In this document: positions 7,245-12,970 of the stretch, one piece after another
Numbering within the stretch: position 1 is the first letter of the stretch
Layout: each line of letters starts with the position of its first letter
NCBI RefSeq assembly: GCF_946481155.1
Contig: NZ_CAMLMK010000076.1
Span: 1-12,970, forward strand
DNA length: 12,970 bases
Source: an uncultured Flavobacterium sp.
Lineage (GTDB): Bacteria; Bacteroidota; Bacteroidia; Flavobacteriales; Flavobacteriaceae
Direction of reading: 5' to 3'
Notes under the pieces: generated by a model
What the model was told of the DNA's origin: nothing
The model's database searches: none
What the model saw: only the letters and a program-made list of their open reading frames with translations
Translations under genes and position numbers: made by a program

Positions 7245-7274
7245 GATGATTGATTGATGATTGATTGATGATTT
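7245..7274 (-). repeat. ATCAATCATC tandem repeats abutting the start codon
   Basis: Reading toward the ATG on the minus strand, the 30 nt before the start of the acidic-protein gene consist of overlapping copies of ATCAATCATC/AATCAATC. The pattern recurs just inside the gene, where codons 4-6 read TCAATCATC. The same kind of sequence precedes the ankyrin gene (6660-6670 and 6710-6735). No Shine-Dalgarno site is visible, so this may be the ribosome-entry leader or a slippage-prone spacer. Confidence 0.7.
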
Positions 7275-7411
7275 AATTTTTAACCTGATGATTTATTGAA
7301 TAGACGTTTTAAAATTTATTTCGTTACTCTCATTTAAGCATTATAACATACATTTAACAAATCAATACCGATAATCGAAACTTTCCAACCGTTAATGGAA
7401 TTCTCCAATTA
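7275..7411 (-). promoter_or_regulatory. Upstream region of the acidic-protein gene, promoter not resolved
   Basis: This region separates the purC terminator from the repeat leader. On the minus strand TTG followed after 18 nt by TATTGATTTG (near 7360) is an imperfect -33/-7 candidate, with four instead of two bases inside the -7 box. A TATAAT also occurs near 7340 but without a -35 at proper spacing. I cannot choose between them. Confidence 0.25.
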
Positions 7412-7443
7412 CAAAAAACAAAAAAACCACGCAATGCGTGGTT
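7412..7443 (-). terminator. Rho-independent terminator of purC
   Basis: On the minus strand a perfect 8-bp stem AACCACGC/GCGTGGTT (7443-7436 and 7432-7425) around a 3-nt loop is followed by a seven-T tract, G and six more Ts. It lies 25 nt after the purC stop. Confidence 0.92.
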
Positions 7444-7468
7444 AGTATAATTTCAAAATTGAATTGTC

Positions 7469-8416
7469 TTATTTGTTCAGAAAACTCAGGACATTTTTTT
7501 CAATACGCTCATTGATGTTTGAAATGTCTGCCTTGACAAATTTCTCTCCTAAAATATTCTCATACAATTCGATATAACGTTCTGAAACGGATTCGATGTA
7601 CTGATCTGTCATTTCAGGTATCTGCTGACCTTCTTTCCCTTGAAAACCATTCTCGATTAACCAGCGTCTGACGAATTCCTTAGACAATTGCTTTTGATCT
7701 TCGCCTTTATCCTGTCTTTCCTGATATCCGTCGGCATAGAAATAACGGGAAGAATCCGGCGTATGGATTTCATCAATCAAAACGATTTTACCATCTTTAG
7801 TTTTTCCGAATTCGTATTTCGTGTCTACTAAAATTAATCCGCGGGAAGCAGCAATTTCAGTTCCTCTTTGGTATAATGCTCTTGTATAATTTTCCAAAAC
7901 GATATAATCTTCTTCAGAAACAATACCTTTTGCCAAAATATCTTCACGCGAAATGTCTTCGTCGTGCTCACCATTATCAGCTTTCGTGGAAGGTGTAATT
8001 ATCGGCGTCGGAAATTTATCATTCTCTTTTAAGCCTTCGGGCATTGCCACGCCGCATAATATTCTTTTTCCTAAAGCATATTCGCGTGCCGCATGTCCGG
8101 AAAGATAACCACGAATAACCATTTCCACTTTAAAAGGATCGCATAAATGACCAACCGCTACGTTTGGATCCGGAGTTGCGATTAACCAATTGGGAACAAT
8201 ATCCTGTGTTAACTGCATGAACTTCGTCGCGATCTGGTTCAGGATCTGACCTTTGTAGGGAATTCCTTTTGGCATTACCACATCAAAAGCGGAAAGCCTG
8301 TCGGTCGCCACCATCACCAAAAGCTCGTCGTTGATATTATATACTTCTCTAACTTTACCGCGATATACGGATTTCTGACCCGGGAAATTAAAATTGGTCG
8401 CCGTGATTGTATTCAT
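7469..8416 (-). CDS. purC: Phosphoribosylaminoimidazole-succinocarboxamide synthase
   Basis: SAICAR synthase joins aspartate to CAIR with ATP in de novo purine synthesis, in the cytoplasm. The protein is 315 residues, of the longer class found in Bacteroidota and yeast rather than the roughly 237-residue E. coli form. Visible family motifs are '[11 protein letters not shown]' near the N-terminus, '[13 protein letters not shown]', '[11 protein letters not shown]' (signature 1 region), 'LVDTKYEFG' (signature 2) and '[13 protein letters not shown]'. The frame stays open to an ATG at 8494, but I chose 8416 (MNTITATNF) because the longer version would cover a perfect promoter box and its extra 26 residues do not look like PurC. 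It follows the SIMPL gene after 84 nt but has its own promoter and terminator, so it can be expressed alone. Confidence 0.96.
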   Translation of the reverse strand: MNTITATNFNFPGQKSVYRGKVREVYNINDELLVMVATDRLSAFDVVMPKGIPYKGQILNQIATKFMQLTQDIVPNWLIATPDPNVAVGHLCDPFKVEMVIRGYLSGHAAREYALGKRILCGVAMPEGLKENDKFPTPIITPSTKADNGEHDEDISREDILAKGIVSEEDYIVLENYTRALYQRGTEIAASRGLILVDTKYEFGKTKDGKIVLIDEIHTPDSSRYFYADGYQERQDKGEDQKQLSKEFVRRWLIENGFQGKEGQQIPEMTDQYIESVSERYIELYENILGEKFVKADISNINERIEKNVLSFLNK

Positions 8417-8442
8417 TATTGTTGTGTTGTTGTTGAGTGGTG

Positions 8443-8474
8443 CAAATGTAATTGGATTCTGAGAGTCAAGCAAA
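8443..8474 (-). promoter_or_regulatory. purC promoter
   Basis: On the minus strand TACATTTG (8450-8443) matches TAnnTTTG exactly. TTTG (8474-8471) lies 20 nt upstream as the -33 element, and a second TTG occurs at a 16-nt spacing. RNA would start near 8436, giving a leader of about 20 nt to the ATG at 8416. No purine riboswitch fits in that space. Confidence 0.75.
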
Positions 8475-8500
8475 AAATCCAATGAAAATTTCATCCTTAT

Positions 8501-9184
8501 TTATTCCAGCGCAAAGTTAATAGTCACATTCGCGGTAACTTCAATTTCTCCAATTGCCAACGTTTCTTTCGGCAGACTTTGATCGGATTCCATTTTCATC
8601 ATGGCATACATCGGCCTTGGATAGTTTGTAGACGAATTATCGGATACCAAAATCGCTTTTCCAACTTTCTGATTCAGCGCCGAAGCATAATCCGCTGCTT
8701 TTATCTTAGCATTCTGAACTGCTTTGATTCTTGCTTCCGATTCGTATTGCGCGACTTTAGAAGACTTGAAATCTACACCATGAATTACATTGGCGCCGGA
8801 ATCTACCAATCCCATCATCAGTTCATCATATTTAGAAAGATCCTTAAGATTGATGATGATGTTTTGAGAAGCCGTATACGTATTTTTCTTTTTCTGATAA
8901 TCATAAGACTTATACAAAGAAACCCGCTGCGTCTGAAAATCGGCAGGTGCAATTTTCATTTTCCTGATATATTTAATGATCGCATCAATGGTTTCGTCGT
9001 TTTTTCGTTTTACTTCAGCAGATTCATTGCCTGTATTTTCAACTCCTACTGTAATCGCCACCTGATCCGGAGTAACTTTTATTTTTCCTTCACCTGCTAC
9101 GATAATCTGAGGTGGCATTTTTGTTTCCTGGGCATTTGCAACTGCAAAAAACAAGGTTACTGCAATTAGAACTAATTTTTTCAT
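8501..9184 (-). CDS. Secreted SIMPL-domain (DUF541) protein
   Basis: This 227-residue protein has a signal peptide (1-18, 'LFFAVANA', then Q19) and a single SIMPL/DUF541 domain filling the rest: 'IIVAGEGKIKVTPDQVAITVGVE' at about 28-50, 'FQTQRVSLYKSYDYQ', and the typical 'YESEARIKAVQNAKIKAADYA' helix near 147-167. Characterised relatives include Brucella BP26/OMP28, which forms ring-like periplasmic assemblies, and SIMPL (mouse). The bacterial role is poorly understood, with suggestions of envelope or oxidative-stress functions. Periplasmic location is inferred. The frame and length agree with the family and the ATG at 9184 starts the signal peptide directly. It lies between the rhomboid gene (48 nt away) and purC on the same strand. 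Confidence 0.92.
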   Translation of the reverse strand: MKKLVLIAVTLFFAVANAQETKMPPQIIVAGEGKIKVTPDQVAITVGVENTGNESAEVKRKNDETIDAIIKYIRKMKIAPADFQTQRVSLYKSYDYQKKKNTYTASQNIIINLKDLSKYDELMMGLVDSGANVIHGVDFKSSKVAQYESEARIKAVQNAKIKAADYASALNQKVGKAILVSDNSSTNYPRPMYAMMKMESDQSLPKETLAIGEIEVTANVTINFALE

Positions 9185-9232
9185 GTGTATAAATTTAAGT
9201 TTTTAACTACAAATCAAAAGCAATGCCAAACA

Positions 9233-9859
9233 TTAAATTTTACCCATTTTTGATAAAATAAATAAAATTATAATCGGAATAGCCAATATTATCACAATTG
9301 AAGTTTTCTCGGTAAACATCACCGGATCCTTTGAAAGCGTAATGATATAACCTCCAATTGCACCACCAAAATGCGCGGCATGACCAATATTATCATTTTT
9401 GGCCCTCATCCCATAAATGGAATAGAACAGATAAATAATACCGAAAATATAACCCGGAATAAATCCGTAAAAGTCCATGTCAGGATAAATTAAAATAGCG
9501 CTGTAAACAATTCCTGTTACCGCCCCCGAGGCACCAATCGCACGATAGTAATAGTCGTTTTTATGCATATACAAAGTGAGCAGGCTTCCAAAAATTAAAC
9601 TCCCTATATAAATCATCAAAAAGAAAGCAGCACCAAAAAACTGAATTACAATAGGTGCAAAAAAATAGAGCGTGATCATGTTAAAAAGCAAATGCTGGAA
9701 ATCGGCATGAAGAAATGCAGAAGTAATCATGCGGATGTGTTCGCCGGCACGGATACTCCCGATATGGAATTCATATTTCCTGAAAAAAGAGACATCATTA
9801 AACCCTTTATAACTTATTAAAGCCGTAATTACGATTATAGCCAGTAAAACCAGATTCAT
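9233..9859 (-). CDS. Rhomboid family intramembrane serine protease
   Basis: This is a 208-residue polytopic membrane protein. The rhomboid catalytic set is complete: oxyanion-side H56 and N60 in 'HLLFNM', nucleophile S111 in 'GASGAVTG', and H163 in 'HAAHFGG'. Rhomboids cleave single-span membrane proteins within or near the bilayer; the substrate here is unknown. About six hydrophobic segments fit the basic bacterial rhomboid core. The frame extends to an ATG at 9892, but I chose 9859 (MNLVLLAIIV) because an exact TATTTTTG promoter box falls inside the longer version and the preferred start leads straight into the first hydrophobic segment. The SIMPL gene follows 48 nt downstream, so the two may share a transcript. 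Confidence 0.92.
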   Translation of the reverse strand: MNLVLLAIIVITALISYKGFNDVSFFRKYEFHIGSIRAGEHIRMITSAFLHADFQHLLFNMITLYFFAPIVIQFFGAAFFLMIYIGSLIFGSLLTLYMHKNDYYYRAIGASGAVTGIVYSAILIYPDMDFYGFIPGYIFGIIYLFYSIYGMRAKNDNIGHAAHFGGAIGGYIITLSKDPVMFTEKTSIVIILAIPIIILFILSKMGKI

Positions 9860-9879
9860 ATACTTGAATTTTCTTACCA

Positions 9880-9887
9880 CAAAAATA
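9880..9887 (-). promoter_or_regulatory. -7 promoter box of the rhomboid gene
   Basis: TATTTTTG on the minus strand fits TAnnTTTG exactly and ends 20 nt before the preferred ATG. No TTG is present at a normal -33 distance, so recognition may be weak or depend on the -7 box alone. Confidence 0.5.
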
Positions 9888-9942
9888 ACCAATGTTTCAT
9901 TACGGAATGTTAATTTAATCGGGGAATAATCGGTATAAAAAG

Positions 9943-9950
9943 TATATTTG
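9943..9950 (+). promoter_or_regulatory. -7 promoter box of the acyltransferase gene
   Basis: TATATTTG fits TAnnTTTG exactly and ends 15 nt before the ATG at 9966. A -33 TTG is not evident. It lies back to back with the rhomboid promoter; the two boxes are separated by 55 nt. Confidence 0.55.
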
Positions 9951-9965
9951 TAAAAATTTAATTCA

Positions 9966-10850
9966 ATGCAATTAGTAATTTTTCTATTGGTTTATCCAAT
10001 TTTGTGGCTGATTTCCATCCTTCCTTTCCGTTTATTATATTTTGTTTCCGATGTGATTTATGTTTTGGTCTATTATGTAATCGGTTACAGAAAGAAAATT
10101 GTACGTCAAAATTTAGCGCTGGCTTTACCACATTTATCCGAGAAAGAGCGATTGGTAATTGAGAAAAAATCTTATCATCATTTGGTTGATGGCTTTTTGG
10201 AGATGATTAAAACAATGACAGTTTCGGACGCGGAACTTCACAAGCGTTTTAAATTCACCAATATGGAACTGTACCACGAATATGAAGCCAAAGGAAAGAG
10301 CATTGCTGTTTTCTGTGCGCATTATTCCAGTTACGAGTGGCTTTTAATCATGAACAAGCATATTAAATTTGAAGGTTTTGGGATTTATAAGAAAATACGA
10401 AATAAGTACTTTGATAAGTTAGTGCGCAACATCCGCGGAAAATTTGATGCAACCCTGATTGACACCAAAGAAACTACGAAAGTGATGATTGACAATAAAC
10501 GAAAAGGAGTTTTAGGCGTATACGGATTCGCCGCCGATCAATCTCCTAAAGTATCGAAAGCAGTGCATTGGACCACGTTTATGGGAATTGAAGTTCCTGT
10601 GCATACCGGTGCTGAAATGCTATCCAAAAGAATGGACATGAACGTCCTTTTTGTCAAAGGGGAGAAACTGGGGCGCGGCAGGTATCAGGCTACATTTGTA
10701 CCAATGGCTGAAAATCCGAAAGAAGTGCCTGATTATGAATTAACCGATATGTTTTTCAGGATGGTTGAACAGCAGATTCTCGAAAAACCAGAATATTATC
10801 TGTGGACACACAAACGCTGGAAACACACAAAAAAAGAAAGTTCAAAATAA
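9966..10850 (+). CDS. Lipid A-type lysophospholipid acyltransferase (LpxL/HtrB family)
   Basis: This 294-residue protein belongs to the LpxL/HtrB/MsbB acyltransferase family, which adds acyl chains to lipid A precursors at the inner membrane; some flavobacterial members may act on other lipids. An N-terminal hydrophobic anchor (about 3-39) is followed by 'RKKIVRQNLALALP'. The catalytic HX4E motif is H119-E124 ('AHYSSYE'), differing from the common HYGNWE but keeping His and Glu. The 'DQSP' element is at 191-194 and the closing 'YLWTHKRWK' near 278-286 is typical. Length is near normal for the family (about 290-310). It stands alone: a divergent neighbour on the left and a convergent one, behind a terminator, on the right. 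Precise acyl donor and acceptor cannot be inferred. Confidence 0.92.
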   Translation: MQLVIFLLVYPILWLISILPFRLLYFVSDVIYVLVYYVIGYRKKIVRQNLALALPHLSEKERLVIEKKSYHHLVDGFLEMIKTMTVSDAELHKRFKFTNMELYHEYEAKGKSIAVFCAHYSSYEWLLIMNKHIKFEGFGIYKKIRNKYFDKLVRNIRGKFDATLIDTKETTKVMIDNKRKGVLGVYGFAADQSPKVSKAVHWTTFMGIEVPVHTGAEMLSKRMDMNVLFVKGEKLGRGRYQATFVPMAENPKEVPDYELTDMFFRMVEQQILEKPEYYLWTHKRWKHTKKESSK

Positions 10851-10879
10851 AAAAAGCCCTGTTTTTCCAGGGCTTTTTT
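10851..10879. terminator. Bidirectional terminator between acyltransferase and aminotransferase
   Basis: A perfect 11-bp inverted repeat AAAAAGCCCTG/CAGGGCTTTTT (10851-10861 and 10868-10878) surrounds a 6-nt loop, with T tracts on both outer arms. It starts at the base after the acyltransferase stop and ends 4 nt before the aminotransferase stop, serving both convergent genes. Confidence 0.95.
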
Positions 10880-10882
10880 ATG

Positions 10883-12373
10883 CTATAAACTGAACCAGTT
10901 TTTTACCATTTCTTTCTCTTTATGCATTGCATTTTTATGAACGAACTCATTAGAGTTTTTGTTGTATTCATAATCGTTTTTCCACTCTTTATGATTTTCG
11001 GCAAGGGATTTTATGCTGTTGCAGACGTATTCAATTTCCTCCGTAGTCGTTGTCGGGTGAATGGACATTCTGATCCACCCCGGTTTTTCGATTAAATCCC
11101 CTGAAGTAATCTTATCCGTCAGATAATGAGACGTTTCCTGATCTACATGCAGCAAATAATGACCGTAAGTCCCGGCACAGCTGCAGCCGCCTCGTGTTTG
11201 TATCCCAAAACGGTCGTTTAGGATTTTTACGCCTAAATTAAAATGCAGGTCGTCAATATAGAAGGAAATCACCCCTAGTCTGTTTTCATGCTGGCCGGCA
11301 AGGATATTCAAATTCGGAATCGCTTTTAATTGTCCGAATACATAGTCGACGATTTCATGCTCGCGTTTCAGGATATTATCGACACCCATCTGTTCTTTCA
11401 GCTGGATTGCCAATGCAGTTTTGATTACCTGAAGAAAACCGGGTGTACCGCCATCTTCACGCTCTTCGATATTGTCTAAATATTTATGCTCTCCCCAAGG
11501 ATTTGTCCAGCTTACTGTCCCTCCTCCCGGATGATCAGGCACCATATTTTTATATAATTTCTTATTGAAAATAAGCACTCCCGATGTCCCGGGTCCACCT
11601 AAGAATTTATGTGGTGAGAAAAAAATCGCATCAAGATAACCTTCCGGATTATCTGCAGGATGCATGTCAATTTTTACATACGGCGCCGAACAGGCAAAAT
11701 CCACAAAACAAACGCCGTTATATTGATGTATTAATTTGGCAACATCATGGTAGGGTGTTCTGATTCCCGTTACATTCGAGCAGCTTGTTATCGAAGCAAT
11801 TTTTAGCGTTCGGTCTTTGTATTGCTCTAACAAGGCTTTGAAGCTGTCCAGACAAATCAATCCTTTTTCGCAGGCAGGGATAACTTCCACTTTTGCAATG
11901 GTTTCCAGCCATGACGTCTGATTGGAATGGTGTTCCATATGTGAAATGAAAACCACAGGCTTCTTCTCGTCCGGAATCTGGGTATACTTTTGCAGGTTTT
12001 CAGGAACTTTTAAACCTAAAATACGCTGAAATTTATTCACTACACCTGTCATTCCTGAACCGTCAACGATCAAAATATCATTTTCATTGCTATTCACATG
12101 CTTTTTTATGATGTGACGCGCTTCGTGATAAGCCATTGTCATTGCTGTCCCGGAGAACGTTGTTTCCGTATGGGTGTTGGCTACAAACGGTCCGAACTCA
12201 TTCATCAGCTTTTCCTCAATCGGACGGTATAACCTTCCTGAAGCAGTCCAGTCAGTATAAATTATTTTCTGCGTACCGAAAGGCGATTCAAACTCCTGGT
12301 TAATACCTATGATATTATTTCGGAACTGCTGAAAATAGTGTTCGAGTTGTGTGTGTTTTTCAGTTGTAGTCAT
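10883..12373 (-). CDS. Class V PLP-dependent aminotransferase, cysteine desulfurase-like
   Basis: This 496-residue fold-type I PLP enzyme is of aminotransferase class V. The Schiff-base lysine is K256 in 'FFSPHKFLGGPGTSG', the pyridine-N aspartate is D225 in 'CFVDFACSAP', and 'SHMEHHSN' at 144-151 supplies cofactor-stacking histidines. A cysteine loop 'TRGGCSCAG' (C397 and C399) resembles the active-site loop of SufS-type desulfurases. It is about 90 residues longer than SufS, including a charged tail from about 455. No suf, isc or sulfur-acceptor gene lies nearby, so desulfurase activity is possible but unproven. The frame opens at 12442. I prefer the ATG at 12373 (MTTTEKHTQLEHYF), which follows AAAAGA and a perfect promoter box; the intermediate ATG at 12385 is less likely. 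Confidence 0.88.
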   Translation of the reverse strand: MTTTEKHTQLEHYFQQFRNNIIGINQEFESPFGTQKIIYTDWTASGRLYRPIEEKLMNEFGPFVANTHTETTFSGTAMTMAYHEARHIIKKHVNSNENDILIVDGSGMTGVVNKFQRILGLKVPENLQKYTQIPDEKKPVVFISHMEHHSNQTSWLETIAKVEVIPACEKGLICLDSFKALLEQYKDRTLKIASITSCSNVTGIRTPYHDVAKLIHQYNGVCFVDFACSAPYVKIDMHPADNPEGYLDAIFFSPHKFLGGPGTSGVLIFNKKLYKNMVPDHPGGGTVSWTNPWGEHKYLDNIEEREDGGTPGFLQVIKTALAIQLKEQMGVDNILKREHEIVDYVFGQLKAIPNLNILAGQHENRLGVISFYIDDLHFNLGVKILNDRFGIQTRGGCSCAGTYGHYLLHVDQETSHYLTDKITSGDLIEKPGWIRMSIHPTTTTEEIEYVCNSIKSLAENHKEWKNDYEYNKNSNEFVHKNAMHKEKEMVKNWFSL

Positions 12374-12392
12374 TTCTTTTAGCATTTGCGTC

Positions 12393-12400
12393 CAAAGATA
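12393..12400 (-). promoter_or_regulatory. -7 promoter box of the aminotransferase gene
   Basis: TATCTTTG on the minus strand is an exact TAnnTTTG and ends 19 nt before the preferred ATG. There is no clear -33 TTG. It lies inside the longest open frame, supporting the shorter start. Confidence 0.5.
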
Positions 12401-12442
12401 CATTTTTTTGATTATTTGCCTGATATATTTATTATTTAACAA

Positions 12443-12741
12443 AAACCCAACATTTTCAATTTCAAAAAAAATGTAACTTTAAAAGTGTGTTTTTTCCTAA
12501 GTAAACCGCCCTTTTTTAACCAATTTTAACATTTAGTGTGGAAAAACCACAACAAACACTTTTTATGTAGAATTATCTTTATGCTATAATTTTTGATGAA
12601 CAGAATTTTTCAAAGATTGTAAAAACAAGTGCAAGCCCTATCTTTTCTACTGTTCGTAAAAAACTTCTGTTGCAGAGAGACGAAAAAAGTAAAAAACCTC
12701 TTTTTAACCAGACACTAAAAGCCACTTAAAAGCTAGTACGT
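12443..12741. other. Intergenic region between divergent genes
   Basis: No gene is visible. It contains an inverted repeat TGTGG-AAAAA-CCACA (12537-12551), with AGTGT (12535-12539) and ACACT (12556-12560) offering an alternative outer stem followed by five Ts. Promoter-like boxes for the PAS gene are imperfect: TATCTTTA (12574-12581) and TAATTTTTG (12587-12595). The latter is about 146 nt before the ATG, so a long leader or an unseen promoter closer to the gene is implied. Confidence 0.4.
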
Positions 12742-12970
12742 ATGAAAGAGACCTCTTATAAGAAATACCTGCCCCTGCACAATCATCTTGCCGCCCTGGT
12801 ACAATCTTCTGAAGATGCTATTATCAGTGTGACTATGGACGGAACAATCGATTTTTGGAATGGTGGCGCACAAAAATTATTTGGCTATCTGTCCAAGGAT
12901 ATTGTCGGGAAATCCATTGATGTACTGTCACCCGGAAAAAGCGATGATTATACAAGCCTTTTTGAAAAAT
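12742..12970 (+). CDS. PAS-domain protein, N-terminal part (cut by window edge)
   Basis: An ATG at 12742 opens 76 codons without a stop up to the window end. Residues about 16-76 match the start of a PAS domain: 'LVQSSEDAIISVTMDGTIDFWNGGAQKLFGY' followed by 'IVGKSIDVLSP', the usual order of the PAS core. There is no signal peptide or membrane span, so this end is cytoplasmic. Such proteins are most often PAS sensor histidine kinases, but the output domain lies outside the window and could also be something else. The start is reasonable, but no Shine-Dalgarno site is evident, as is usual in this group. Confidence 0.8.
   Translation, partial: MKETSYKKYLPLHNHLAALVQSSEDAIISVTMDGTIDFWNGGAQKLFGYLSKDIVGKSIDVLSPGKSDDYTSLFEK

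Noticed and set aside
7229..7274. Repeats considered as a CRISPR remnant
   Set aside because: The unit is about 10 bp, directly tandem, with no spacers and no cas genes nearby.
8579..9169. A 196-codon open frame on the plus strand opposite the SIMPL gene
   Set aside because: It is antisense to a clear family member, its translation is low-complexity (Ile/Arg/Phe-rich) and it has no promoter or motif.
1..12970. Search for a new defence, mobile or biosynthetic system
   Set aside because: No nuclease, toxin-antitoxin pair, integrase, transposase or biosynthetic cluster is visible; most genes are widespread flavobacterial housekeeping or envelope functions.

Overview
The window looks like chromosomal DNA of a Flavobacteriaceae member, probably Flavobacterium or a close relative. 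The basis is AT-rich DNA, several boxes matching the Bacteroidetes promoter element TAnnTTTG, weak Shine-Dalgarno sites, and typical families: a DUF4294 protein, a TPR/HisKA_2 kinase with a LytTR regulator, a surface protein opening with the 'QVGINT.TPN' motif, and a class V aminotransferase with a GCSCAG loop. It carries thirteen protein genes, one cut by the right edge. I see no tRNA, rRNA, CRISPR array, transposase or phage gene.

Left part (1-4780): a secreted DUF4294 protein (minus strand, with a GNRA-capped terminator) is divergent from an M42 metallopeptidase. The peptidase is followed 8 nt later by a membrane sensor histidine kinase, whose stop overlaps the start of a LytTR response regulator (ATGA). 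Peptidase, kinase and regulator probably form one operon. It ends at a hairpin that overlaps the regulator's stop codon.

Centre (4779-7274): a 444-residue secreted surface protein has a carbohydrate-binding-like beta-sandwich in its middle. It converges on two small secreted-protein genes on the minus strand, an ankyrin-repeat protein and an acidic protein of unknown function. These two share a near-identical signal peptide and an ATCAATC-rich leader. In the ankyrin gene the leader is interrupted by a 39-bp GC-rich imperfect palindrome that resembles a small insertion. This is the most unusual structure in the window.

Right part (7400-12970): purC (purine synthesis), a SIMPL-domain periplasmic protein and a rhomboid protease lie on the minus strand. 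A divergent lipid A-type acyltransferase follows, then a shared bidirectional terminator and a convergent class V aminotransferase. Last comes the first 76 codons of a PAS-domain protein running off the edge. Four genes here (purC, rhomboid, acyltransferase, aminotransferase) have an exact TAnnTTTG box 15-26 nt before the preferred start, which indicates short leaders and argues against the longest reading frame for three of them.

I did not find a clear new multi-gene system. Most genes are core flavobacterial functions. The observations most worth following are the leader-cassette pair with its inserted palindrome, the kinase/LytTR pair next to a surface protein, and the aminotransferase of unknown substrate.
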